From DATKAB01 sp964542745 (GTDB taxonomy: Bacteria; Eisenbacteria; RBG-16-71-46), in contig CAZIVR010000015.1 in NCBI GenBank assembly GCA_964542745.1, positions 1 to 45,789 on the forward strand: 45,789 nt of DNA, given 5' to 3'. The notes under the pieces were generated by a model that was given only the letters and a program-made list of their open reading frames with translations, did not search any database and was not told the origin of the DNA. Positions 24,746-33,147 of the stretch are shown here, one piece after another (position 1 is the first letter of the stretch; every line of letters begins with the position of its first letter). A program made the position numbers and the translations under genes.

Positions 24746-26139
24746 CCATCGACCTCCGCCATCCGCTTCCCGGTTCCCGTCCCCTCGTCGTGGGCGCGGG
24801 CCGCTCGGGGCTGGCCGCCGCGCGCCTGCTGCGCCGGCAGGGGCTCCCGGTGCGCCTGTGCGACCGGCGCGCGCCCGAGGCGTTCGCCGCGCTCGATCCC
24901 GCGAGGCTCGAGGGCATCGAGGCGCGGTTCGGCCGCGACGACCCCGAGATGCTCGAGGGGCGCGACGTCGTGATCTGGAGCCCGGGCCTCGCGCTCGACC
25001 ACCCGATCGCCGCCGCGGCGCGCGCGCGCGGCGTGCCGGTGCTCTCGGAGCTGGAGCTGGGTTACCTGGCCGCCCACGCGCCGCTGGTGTGCGTGACCGG
25101 GACCAACGGCAAGAGCACCACCACCGACCTGGCCGGGGCGCTGCTGCGGGCGGCCGGGCGCGAGGTCGCGGTGTGCGGGAACATCGGGCTCGCGATCTGC
25201 GAGGTGGCGGAGTCGGTGGGGCCGAGCGGGCTGCTGGTGGTGGAGGTGTCGTCCTTCCAGCTCGAGACGGTGGAGCGGCTCAAGCCGTTCGTCGCGGCGT
25301 GGCTCAACCTGACGCCCGACCACGGCGACCGGCACGGCGGCTTCGACGCCTACGGCGCCGCCAAGCGCCGCCTGTTCGAGCGGCAGGACGAGGACGACTA
25401 CGCGGTGTGGAACGCCGACGACCCCGAGGTGATGGCGCGCCGCGCCGGCGGTGCCACGCCGCTGCGGTTCTCGCGGCGGGACGCGGTGGACGCGGGCGCC
25501 TTCGTGGCGGACGGCGAGATCCGGCTGGCCTGGCGTGGCGGGGTGGAACCGCTGATGCCGGCCGCCGAGCTGCGCCTGCCCGGTCCGCACAACCTGGCCA
25601 ACGCGCTGGCGGCGCTGGCCGCGACCCTGCCGCTCGAGATCCCGCCCGACACCCTGCGCGCGGTGCTGCGCGGCTACGCGGGGCTCGAGCACCGGCTCGA
25701 GCGCGTGGCCACGGTCGAGGGCGTGGCGTTCGTCAACGACTCGAAGGCCACCAACGTGGGTTCGCTGGAGGTGGCGCTCGAGAGCTTCGCCGAGCCCGTG
25801 GTGCTGATCGCCGGGGGCCGGGACAAGGGCCAGGATTTCGCCCCGCTCGCGCCGCTGGTGGCGCGCAAGGTGGCGTGCGCGGTGCTGATCGGGGAGGGCG
25901 CGGCGCGCATCGCCGCGGCCTGGCCGGGGGTGCCGGCGGTCCGGGCCGCGAGCCTCGAGGCCGCGGTGGACGCGGCGTTCCTGCGCGCCACGCGGCCCGC
26001 GCCCGGCGAGCGCGGCTCGTCCACGGTGCTGCTGTCGCCGGGCTGCGCCTCGTTCGACATGTTCCGCGACTTCGAAGACCGAGGCCGGCGCTTCAAGGCC
26101 GAGGTCGAGCGCCTGCGTCACGAGGGGGTGGTGTCGTGA
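24742..26139 (+). CDS. murD: UDP-MurNAc-L-alanine:D-glutamate ligase MurD
   Basis: 465 residues. An N-terminal Rossmann-like domain starts RPLVVGAGRSGLAAARLL. The ATP loop is VTGTNGKSTTTDL, followed by GNIGLAICEV, VEVSSFQLETV and LNLTPDHGDRHGG. The C-terminal domain holds FVNDSKATNVGS, IAGGRDKGQDF and LLSPGCASFDMFRDFEDRG. All are diagnostic for MurD, which adds D-Glu to UDP-MurNAc-L-Ala. The GTG overlaps the mraY stop as GTGA, and its own end overlaps ftsW by four bases. Confidence 0.96.
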   Translation: MTIDLRHPLPGSRPLVVGAGRSGLAAARLLRRQGLPVRLCDRRAPEAFAALDPARLEGIEARFGRDDPEMLEGRDVVIWSPGLALDHPIAAAARARGVPVLSELELGYLAAHAPLVCVTGTNGKSTTTDLAGALLRAAGREVAVCGNIGLAICEVAESVGPSGLLVVEVSSFQLETVERLKPFVAAWLNLTPDHGDRHGGFDAYGAAKRRLFERQDEDDYAVWNADDPEVMARRAGGATPLRFSRRDAVDAGAFVADGEIRLAWRGGVEPLMPAAELRLPGPHNLANALAALAATLPLEIPPDTLRAVLRGYAGLEHRLERVATVEGVAFVNDSKATNVGSLEVALESFAEPVVLIAGGRDKGQDFAPLAPLVARKVACAVLIGEGAARIAAAWPGVPAVRAASLEAAVDAAFLRATRPAPGERGSSTVLLSPGCASFDMFRDFEDRGRRFKAEVERLRHEGVVS

Positions 26140-27272
26140 ACCGCGGCGACCGCTGGCTGCTGGTGCTGCCGCTGCTGCTCACCGCCGTGGGGCTGGTGAT
26201 GGTCTACTCGTCGAGCGCGATCCTCGCGCTGACCCGCCACCAGGACTCGAGCTACTACTTCTCGCGCCAGGCCTTCCGCACCCTGCTCGGGGTGGTGGTG
26301 CTGCTGGTGGCCGCGCGCGCCGACCTGCGCCGGCTGGAGCGCTACGCGCCGGCGATCCTCGCGGTCGCGGCGGGCCTGCTGGCGCTGGTGGCGGTGGCCG
26401 GGCACATGTCGAACGGGGCCACCCGCTGGCTCCGGCTGGGCTTCCTCACGCTCCAGCCCACCGACCTCGGGCGGCTCGCGATGGTGGTGTTCCTCGCGGC
26501 CTGGCTCAAGCGCCGCCCGCCCGCCGACCTCGGCTTCGCGCGCGGCCTGCTGGCGCCGCTCGGGATCCTGTCGGTGCTGTGCGGGCTGATCATGCTGCAG
26601 CCCAACCTGAGCAGCGCCGCGTTGCTCGGGCTCGCCGGATTCCTGATGCTGTTCCTGGCCGGCGCGCCGCTCCGGCACCTGGCGGTGCCGCTGGGCGCGG
26701 GGGCGGTGGCGGTGGTGGTGGCGCTCCAGACCCATCCCTACATGATGGGCCGGGTGCGCACGTTCGCCAGTTTCGTGTTCGGCGGCGAGCTGGACGCGCG
26801 CGGCAGCGGGTGGCAGCTCGACCAGTCGCTCATCGCGATCGGCTCGGGCGGGGTGCTCGGCAAGGGGCTCGGGGCGGGGCTCCAGAAGTACCTGTTCCTG
26901 CCCGAGGCCCACACGGACTTCATCTTCTCGATCCTGGCGGAGGAACTCGGTTTCGTGGGAGCGACCGGCCTGCTGGTGCTGCTGGGGCTCCTGGTGTGGC
27001 GGGGCCTGCGGGTGGCCGCGCGCGCCCAGGACCCGTTCGCGGCGCTGCTGGCGGCGGGCCTGTCGCTGCAGATCGGTCTGTACGCGCTGGTCAACCTGGC
27101 CGTGGCGACCGGACTCGCGCCCACCACCGGGCTTCCCCTGCCCTTCGTCTCGTACGGCGGTTCCGCGCTGCTCGCCAACATGGCGGCGGCGGGACTGCTC
27201 TATCGCATCAGCGCCCTGAACCAGACCGAAGCGGCTCTGGCGGCGCAACGCTGGTCGCGGGAGTCGGCATGA
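26136..27272 (+). CDS. ftsW: Septal peptidoglycan glycosyltransferase FtsW
   Basis: 378 residues with about ten transmembrane segments, a SEDS-family polymerase acting with FtsI. Signature stretches are VMVYSSSAILAL near the N-terminus, NGATRWLRLG and LQPTDLGRLAMV, MLQPNLSSAALL, TDFIFSILAEELGFVGA (the conserved acidic extracytoplasmic loop) and LPFVSYGGSALLANMAAAG. FtsW rather than RodA is favoured by the dcw location. GTG start inside the murD stop; the end overlaps murG by four bases. Confidence 0.95.
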   Translation: MNRGDRWLLVLPLLLTAVGLVMVYSSSAILALTRHQDSSYYFSRQAFRTLLGVVVLLVAARADLRRLERYAPAILAVAAGLLALVAVAGHMSNGATRWLRLGFLTLQPTDLGRLAMVVFLAAWLKRRPPADLGFARGLLAPLGILSVLCGLIMLQPNLSSAALLGLAGFLMLFLAGAPLRHLAVPLGAGAVAVVVALQTHPYMMGRVRTFASFVFGGELDARGSGWQLDQSLIAIGSGGVLGKGLGAGLQKYLFLPEAHTDFIFSILAEELGFVGATGLLVLLGLLVWRGLRVAARAQDPFAALLAAGLSLQIGLYALVNLAVATGLAPTTGLPLPFVSYGGSALLANMAAAGLLYRISALNQTEAALAAQRWSRESA

Positions 27273-28414
27273 AGTTCATGATTTCGGGTGGCGGCACGGG
27301 AGGTCACGTCTACCCCGGCATCGCGGTCGCCGAGGAGCTGAAGCGCATGCGGTCCTCCGACGAGATCGTCTTCGTCGGGAGCGGGCGCGGGCTCGAGGCC
27401 ACGGTGGTGCCGCAGGCCGGGTTCCGGCTGAGGACGATCCTGACCCGCGGGTTTCCCCGCCGGGCGTGGTGGCGCTGGCCGTGGGCGGTGATCGCCAACA
27501 CGATCGGGTTCCTGCAGGCCCTGGTGGTGATCCTGCTCGAGCGGCCCGACGTGGTGCTCGGCACCGGCGGCTACGTGAGCGGCCCGATCGCGCTCGCGGC
27601 GTGGCTGCTGCGCCGGCCCCTGATCCTGCAGGAGCAGAACAGCATCCCGGGCCTGTCGAACCGCTGGCTGGCGCGGCTCGCCGACGAGGTGCACCTGTCG
27701 TTCGTCGAGGCGCGCTCGTACTTCGCCCGCAAGGACAACCTCAAGGTGACCGGCAACCCGGTGCGGGCCTACATCCTCACCGGCGACCGGGCCGCCGCCC
27801 TCGCCGAGTTCGGCCTCGCGCCGGGCAAACCCACCGTGTTCGTGTTCGGCGGCAGCCGGGGCGCGCACCGCATCAACGAGGCCGCGCTCGAAGCCCTGCG
27901 CAGGCTCAAGGGCCGCGTGGATCTCCAGTTCATCCTGCAGACCGGTCGCGACGACTTCGAGTGGGCCCGGGGCGTGGTGGAGCAGGAGCAGCTCCCGGCG
28001 CGCGTGATGCCGTTCCTCGCGCGCATCCACCTGGCGTACGCGGCGGCCGACCTCGTCGTGTGCCGCTCGGGCGCCATGACCCTCGCCGAGATCGCGGTGT
28101 GCGGCACGCCCGCGATCCTGGTGCCGTACCCGTACGCCGCCCACGACCACCAGACCGTCAACGCCTCGAACCTCGTGGACCGCGGCGCGGCCGCCATGAT
28201 CCTCGACCGCGAGCTGACCGGGGAGCGGCTGGCGAAGGAACTCGCCCACCTGCTCGCCGACCGCCAGGCGCTCTCGCGGATGTCCGCGCACGCCCGCACC
28301 TTCGCGCGCCCGGACGCGGCCGAGCGCCTGGCGCGCAGCCTGCAGCGCTGGGGCCAGGGGCGCCGCGTGGCCCGCGAGCAGGCGCGCGCCGCCAGCGACG
28401 GGGGAGGGCGCTAG
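27269..28414 (+). CDS. murG: UDP-GlcNAc:lipid I N-acetylglucosaminyltransferase MurG
   Basis: 381 residues, slightly longer than the common ~355 owing to a basic tail. GT-B fold (GT28). The N-terminal loop GGGTGGHVYPGIAVAEEL is the membrane/lipid I-binding glycine loop. GTGGYVSGPIALAA, LQEQNSIPGLSNRWLA, FVFGGSRGAHRINEA and CRSGAMTLAEIAVCGTPAIL complete the family pattern. It forms lipid II at the inner membrane face. The ATG overlaps the ftsW stop (ATGA); murC begins on the very next base after its stop. Confidence 0.96.
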   Translation: MKFMISGGGTGGHVYPGIAVAEELKRMRSSDEIVFVGSGRGLEATVVPQAGFRLRTILTRGFPRRAWWRWPWAVIANTIGFLQALVVILLERPDVVLGTGGYVSGPIALAAWLLRRPLILQEQNSIPGLSNRWLARLADEVHLSFVEARSYFARKDNLKVTGNPVRAYILTGDRAAALAEFGLAPGKPTVFVFGGSRGAHRINEAALEALRRLKGRVDLQFILQTGRDDFEWARGVVEQEQLPARVMPFLARIHLAYAAADLVVCRSGAMTLAEIAVCGTPAILVPYPYAAHDHQTVNASNLVDRGAAAMILDRELTGERLAKELAHLLADRQALSRMSAHARTFARPDAAERLARSLQRWGQGRRVAREQARAASDGGGR

Positions 28415-29812
28415 ATGTACGGGCGCACCCACCGCATCCACTTCATCGGCATCGGCGGCTCCGGCATGTCGGGCATCGCCGAGGTGCTGCTCACCATGGG
28501 CTACCAGGTGAGCGGCAGCGACCTCAAGACCGGCGAGGTCACCGACCGCCTGGTGCGCCTCGGCGGCCGCGTGTTCCCCGGCCACCACGCCTCGAACGTG
28601 GCGGGGGCGCAGGTCGTGGTGTTCTCGAGCGCGGTGCGCCCCGACAATCCCGAGCTGGTCGCGGCGCGCGCCGCCGGGCTGCCGGTGATCGGGCGCGCCG
28701 AGATGCTGGCGGAGCTGATGCGCATGAAGTACGGCGTCGCGGTGGGCGGCTCGCACGGCAAGACCACCACCACCTCGATGGTGGCGGCGGTGCTGGCGCG
28801 CGGCGGCCTCGATCCCACCATCGTCGTGGGGGGGCGGCTCCACGCGCTGGGCTCCAACGCCCGGCTCGGCCACGGGCAGTTCCTGGTGGCCGAGGCCGAC
28901 GAGAGCGACGGCTCGTTCCTGCGCCTCAACCCGGCGGTGGCGGTGATCACCAACATCGACCGCGAGCACCTCGACCACTACCCGGACCTCGAGGCGGTGC
29001 GGCAGGCGTTCGTGTACTTCGCCAACCGCGTCCCCTTCTACGGCGTGACGGTGCTGTGCGCCGACGATCCCCAGGTGCGCGAGATCCTGCCGCGCGTGAC
29101 CAAGCGCACCCTGCTGTACGGAACGCGTCCCGAAGCCGAGGTGCGCGCCGTGAACGTCGAGCTCGTTCCCCACGGCTCGCGTTTCGGCGTCGCCTCGGCC
29201 GGGCGCGATCTCGGGACCCTCGAGCTGCGCCTGCCCGGGATGCACAACGTCCTGAACGCGCTGGCCGCGGTCGCGGTCGGGCTCGAGGTCGAGGTCGCCT
29301 TCGACCAGATCGCCGAGTCGCTCGCGGCCTTCCACGGCGTGTCGCGGCGCTTCGAGACGCGCGGCGAGCTGGGCGGCGTCCGCGTGGTGGACGACTACGG
29401 GCACCACCCCACCGAGATCGCCGCCACGCTGGCCGCGGCGCGCGGCCTCGGCGGCCGCGTGCTGGTGCTGTTCCAGCCCCACCGCTACTCCCGCACCGCC
29501 GCGCTGCGCGAGGAGTTCGGCGCCTGCTTCGGCGACGCCGACCACGTCTGGATCCTCGACGTCTACGCGGCCGGCGAGGCGCCCATCCCGGGGGCCACCG
29601 CCGCGTCGCTGGCCGAGAGCGCCCGCGCTCACGGCGCGCGCCACGTCGAGCACGCGCCCGACGGCCCGGCCGCCGCGGCCGCGGCGGCCGCCGCCGCGCG
29701 TCCCGGCGACACCGTGATCACGCTCGGGGCGGGCGACGTCTGGCGGCTCGGCGACGAGGTGCTGTCGCGCCTGCGGCGGTCGGCGGCCGCGCCCGAGGGG
29801 GCGCCCCGATGA
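28415..29812 (+). CDS. murC: UDP-MurNAc:L-alanine ligase MurC
   Basis: 465 residues. The N-terminal domain starts RIHFIGIGGSGMSGIAEVLL, the MurC glycine loop. The ATP loop is GGSHGKTTTTSMVA, then EADESDGSFLRL and TNIDREHLDHYPDLE. The C-terminal domain includes VVDDYGHHPTEIAATL and LFQPHRYSRT, typical of MurC. It attaches the first alanine to UDP-MurNAc. The ATG immediately follows the murG TAG. An Ala-rich stretch near residue 420 is a neutral-looking linker. No murB is fused or adjacent, unlike many dcw clusters. Confidence 0.96.
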   Translation: MYGRTHRIHFIGIGGSGMSGIAEVLLTMGYQVSGSDLKTGEVTDRLVRLGGRVFPGHHASNVAGAQVVVFSSAVRPDNPELVAARAAGLPVIGRAEMLAELMRMKYGVAVGGSHGKTTTTSMVAAVLARGGLDPTIVVGGRLHALGSNARLGHGQFLVAEADESDGSFLRLNPAVAVITNIDREHLDHYPDLEAVRQAFVYFANRVPFYGVTVLCADDPQVREILPRVTKRTLLYGTRPEAEVRAVNVELVPHGSRFGVASAGRDLGTLELRLPGMHNVLNALAAVAVGLEVEVAFDQIAESLAAFHGVSRRFETRGELGGVRVVDDYGHHPTEIAATLAAARGLGGRVLVLFQPHRYSRTAALREEFGACFGDADHVWILDVYAAGEAPIPGATAASLAESARAHGARHVEHAPDGPAAAAAAAAAARPGDTVITLGAGDVWRLGDEVLSRLRRSAAAPEGAPR

Positions 29813-30621
29813 GCCTCTACCAGGGACGGGCGCTGCGGCCCGAGCGGGCCCGGCGCCGCGGCGGCCGGGTGCGCCGGATCGCGCTGGCGGCACTGGCGCT
29901 GGCCGCGCTCCCGGCCGCGCTGCAGGCCCCGTGGGGCGAGTGGCGCCACCGCCTGCTGCCGGTCCGGGAAATCCGCGTCGAGGGGACCCGCTACCTCGAG
30001 CGCGGGACGATCCTCGCGGCCTCGGGGCTCGCCGCCGGCGCCGACCTGTTCGGCGTGGACTTGGACCGGGCGCGGCAGGCCCTGCTCATGCACCCGCGGG
30101 TGGCCCACGCGCGGGTCACGCGCGCGTTCCCGGGCTCGATCCGGATCCGCGTCGAGGAGCGGCTGCCGGTGCTGCTCGTGAAGCACGGCGCGCCGTGGGA
30201 GCTCGACTCGACGGGCGTGCTGCTGCCGCCCCTCGACGAGGGCGTGGTGGCGGACGTGCCGCTGCTGGTCGGGCCGGAGCTCGCCGAGTTCCCGGCCGGG
30301 ACCCAGGTGAGGACCGCGCAGGTCGCGCGCGGGCTGGCGTGGGCCGAGGCGCTGGGCGGCCGCGAACTGCAGCTCAGCGGCGACGTCTCCGAGATCGACG
30401 TGTCCGAGGAACGCTCGACCTCCCTGACCCTGATGAACGGCACGCGCGTGCGCTCGCCGGCGTGGCCCCCGGGAACCCGCGCGCTCTCGGCGCTGCGGGT
30501 GGTGCTGGGGGACCTGAAGCTGCGCGGCACCGTCGCCGAGGAAGTGGACCTGCGGTTCGACCAGCAGGTGATCGTGAGGCCCGCCGCCCCGCCGGGTGGC
30601 GAAACGGCCAGAACCAGCTAG
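29809..30621 (+). CDS. ftsQ: Cell division protein FtsQ
   Basis: 270 residues. A very basic cytoplasmic N-terminus (RPERARRRGGRVRR) is followed by one transmembrane helix (IALAALALAALPAALQA). A POTRA domain starts at LLPVREIRVEGTRYLERGTI and includes HPRVAHARVTRAFPGSIRIR. A beta domain ends near LRFDQQVIVRP. This is the normal FtsQ/DivIB layout; the protein links early and late divisome parts. The ATG overlaps the murC stop (ATGA). Confidence 0.92.
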   Translation: MSLYQGRALRPERARRRGGRVRRIALAALALAALPAALQAPWGEWRHRLLPVREIRVEGTRYLERGTILAASGLAAGADLFGVDLDRARQALLMHPRVAHARVTRAFPGSIRIRVEERLPVLLVKHGAPWELDSTGVLLPPLDEGVVADVPLLVGPELAEFPAGTQVRTAQVARGLAWAEALGGRELQLSGDVSEIDVSEERSTSLTLMNGTRVRSPAWPPGTRALSALRVVLGDLKLRGTVAEEVDLRFDQQVIVRPAAPPGGETARTS

Positions 30622-30636
30622 GATGGCCTTCGTCAC

Positions 30637-30648
30637 AAGGAGGTGATC
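30637..30648 (+). promoter_or_regulatory. Full-length Shine-Dalgarno sequence of ftsA
   Basis: AAGGAGGTGATC is complementary over 12 bases to the usual 3' end of bacterial 16S rRNA (GATCACCTCCTT) and ends five bases before the ftsA ATG. Other genes of the cluster show only 4-7-base matches. Confidence 0.85.
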
Positions 30649-30653
30649 TCGAC

Positions 30654-31886
30654 ATGGGACAGACGACACGGACGTTCGTCGGGCTCGACATCGGCACGAC
30701 CAAGATCTCCTGCATCATCGCCGACCAGAACGGGAGCCCGGAACTGCGCGTGGTGGGCGTGGGCAACGCCCCGAGCGAGGGACTGCGCCGCGGCGTGGTC
30801 GTGGATCTCGAGAAGACGGTGGCGAGCATCCAGCGCGCGGTGGACGAGGCGGAGCGCATGGCCGGCGTGCCGGTCAAGGCGGTCACCGCCGGCATCGCGG
30901 GCGACCACATCCGCAGCATCAACAGCCGCGGGGTGATCGCGGTCTCGCGCAAGGACAACGAGATCGGGGCCCCCGACGTGGACCGCGTGGTGGAGGCCGC
31001 CAAGGCGATCGCGATCCCGATGGACCGCGAGATCATCCACGTGATCCCGCAGGAATTCATCGTGGACGACCAGGACGGGATCAAGGACCCGGTCGGGATG
31101 AGCGGCGTGCGCCTCGAGGCCGAGGTGCACATCATCACCGGCGCGGTGACCTCGGCCAAGAACATCTGCCGCTCGATCCAGCGCGCCGGGCTCAAGGTCG
31201 GCGACCTGGTGCTCGAGCCGCTGGCCTCGAGCCACGCGGTGCTCGGGGACGACGAGCGCGACCTCGGCGTGGTGCTGCTCGACATCGGCGGCGGCACCAC
31301 CGACGTGGCGGTGTTCTTCGAGGGCTCGATCCGCCACACCGCGATCATCCCGTTCGGCGGGGCCAACGTGACCAACGACATCGCGATCGGGCTGCGCACG
31401 CCGATCGACAAGGCCGAGCAGATCAAGATCGCGCACGGCTCGGCGCTGGCGGCGCTGGTGCCGGCCGACCAGGTGGTGACCGTTCCCGGCGTGGGGGGGC
31501 GCGCCGACCGCGAGATCTCGCGCCACGTGCTGAGCTCGATGATCGAGCCGCGCATGGAGGAAATCTTCGCGCTGGCCAACAAGGAAGTGAAGAAGAACCA
31601 CTTCGCCGAGCTGCTCGGGGGCGGCGTGGTCCTGACCGGCGGCACCTCGCTGATGCCGGGCGTGGTGGAGCTGGCCGAGCAGGTGTTCGAGATGCCGGTG
31701 CGCCTCGGCGCCCCGGCCGGGCTGGGCGGGCTGTCGGCGAACGTGGCCGACCCGCGCTACTCCACGGGCGTCGGGCTGGTCCTGCACGCCGCCCAGACCG
31801 AAGGAGGGGAGTCCCGGGAGCGGCGCGTCAGCGGGGAGCGCCGCTCGGGGTTCGATTTGCGCCGCTGGTTCGCGGATTTGTTCTAG
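30654..31886 (+). CDS. ftsA: Cell division protein FtsA
   Basis: 410 residues, actin-like ATPase that tethers FtsZ to the membrane. Nucleotide-binding segments are FVGLDIGTTKISC, LLDIGGGTTDVAVF and LTGGTSLMPG. The 1C-domain region contains HVIPQEFIVDDQDGIKDPVG. The C-terminus ends SGFDLRRWFADLF, an amphipathic helix of the expected membrane-targeting type. The ATG is 32 bases past ftsQ and is served by an unusually complete ribosome binding site, consistent with a need for more FtsA than of the upstream enzymes. Confidence 0.96.
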   Translation: MGQTTRTFVGLDIGTTKISCIIADQNGSPELRVVGVGNAPSEGLRRGVVVDLEKTVASIQRAVDEAERMAGVPVKAVTAGIAGDHIRSINSRGVIAVSRKDNEIGAPDVDRVVEAAKAIAIPMDREIIHVIPQEFIVDDQDGIKDPVGMSGVRLEAEVHIITGAVTSAKNICRSIQRAGLKVGDLVLEPLASSHAVLGDDERDLGVVLLDIGGGTTDVAVFFEGSIRHTAIIPFGGANVTNDIAIGLRTPIDKAEQIKIAHGSALAALVPADQVVTVPGVGGRADREISRHVLSSMIEPRMEEIFALANKEVKKNHFAELLGGGVVLTGGTSLMPGVVELAEQVFEMPVRLGAPAGLGGLSANVADPRYSTGVGLVLHAAQTEGGESRERRVSGERRSGFDLRRWFADLF

Positions 31887-31966
31887 ACCATTCACCGTCG
31901 TTCCCGCGGCGGCCGGCGGAACCTCCGCCGGGACCCGGATGCGGGGCGGGCACAGGGAGCCGTGCC

Positions 31967-33097
31967 ATGTTCGAACTGGAATTCGAAAGCACCAACTCGG
32001 CCAAGCTCAAGGTCATCGGTTGCGGCGGGGCGGGAGGCAACGCCGTCAACCGCATGATCGGAGCCGGACTGCGCGGCGTGGAGTTCATCGTCGCCAACAC
32101 CGACCACCAGGCGCTCAACCAGTCGCTCGCGCCGCACCGCATCCAGATCGGCGGCACCGCCACGCGCGGCCTCGGCGCCGGCGGCGATCCCTCGGTGGGC
32201 CGCAAGGCCGCCGAGGAGGACGAGCAGGCGATCGGCGACGCCCTCGCCGACAGCGACATGGTGTTCATCACCGCCGGCATGGGCGGGGGCACCGGCACCG
32301 GCTCGGCGCCGGTGGTGGCGCGCATCGCCAAGTCGCAGGGCGCCCTCACCGTGGCGGTGGTGACCAAGCCGTTCACGTTCGAGGGCCGGCGCCGGCTGCG
32401 TCAGGCCGAGGAGGGGCTGGCCGAGCTGCGCGCGGAAGTGGACACGCTGATCGTGATCCCCAACGAGCGCCTGCTGGCGGTCGTGGACCGCGCCACCACC
32501 CTCACCGACTCCTTCGCGGTGGCCGACGAGGTGCTGCTCAAGGCCACCAAGGGCATCTCGGACCTCGTCACGGTGCCGGGGCTCGTGAACCTCGACTTCG
32601 CCGACGTGAAGGCGGTGATGTCGAACCGCGGCAACGCCCTGATGGGCACCGGCCGCGCGAGCGGCCAGAACCGCTCGGTCGAGGCCGCGCAGGCCGCCGT
32701 GTCGAGCCCGCTGCTCGAGGACGTCTCGATCTCGGGGGCCGAGGGCGTGCTGGTCAACATCACCGGCGGGCGCGACCTGACGCTCCACGAGGTGAACGAG
32801 GCCGCGGGCGTGGTGGTCAACGCCGCGGGCGAGGACGCCAACGTGATCTTCGGCGCCGTGATCGACCCCAACATGGACGGCGAGATCCTGATCACCGTCG
32901 TGGCCACCGGCTTCGGACAGACCGAGCCGCGGCTGCGTCTGGTGGACAAGGCCCGCGCGGCGGCCGCCCCCGACGACGCCGAGCTGCGGCACCCGCAGTG
33001 GCAGCGCGAGGACGCGCGCGGCAGCCGCTGGGGCAAGGCCCCGCAGCGCGGCGATTCGCTCGAGGTCCCGGCGTTCCTCCGGCGGCAGATGGACTGA
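31967..33097 (+). CDS. ftsZ: Cell division protein FtsZ
   Basis: 376 residues, tubulin-like GTPase that forms the Z-ring. LKVIGCGGAGGNAVNRMI opens the GTPase domain, the tubulin signature GGGTGTGSAPVVA starts at residue 106, and the T7 loop VNLDFADVKAVM supplies the catalytic aspartate. After a short linker (about 25 residues, shorter than in many species) the conserved tail LEVPAFLRRQMD binds FtsA and other partners. ATG start with GGGAG upstream. An 80-base gap separates it from ftsA. Confidence 0.98.
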   Translation: MFELEFESTNSAKLKVIGCGGAGGNAVNRMIGAGLRGVEFIVANTDHQALNQSLAPHRIQIGGTATRGLGAGGDPSVGRKAAEEDEQAIGDALADSDMVFITAGMGGGTGTGSAPVVARIAKSQGALTVAVVTKPFTFEGRRRLRQAEEGLAELRAEVDTLIVIPNERLLAVVDRATTLTDSFAVADEVLLKATKGISDLVTVPGLVNLDFADVKAVMSNRGNALMGTGRASGQNRSVEAAQAAVSSPLLEDVSISGAEGVLVNITGGRDLTLHEVNEAAGVVVNAAGEDANVIFGAVIDPNMDGEILITVVATGFGQTEPRLRLVDKARAAAAPDDAELRHPQWQREDARGSRWGKAPQRGDSLEVPAFLRRQMD

Positions 33098-33105
33098 GCC
33101 CGGCG

Positions 33106-33129
33106 CGGGCGGGGCGACGGCCCCGCCCG
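33106..33129 (+). terminator. Perfect hairpin after ftsZ
   Basis: A 10-bp perfect stem, CGGGCGGGGC and GCCCCGCCCG, encloses a GACG loop eight bases after the ftsZ stop. There is no T run after it and the next gene starts 18 bases later. It may therefore cause partial termination or protect the ftsZ mRNA 3' end rather than be a full terminator. Confidence 0.55.
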
Positions 33130-33147
33130 CCCGGCCCCGTTCGACCC

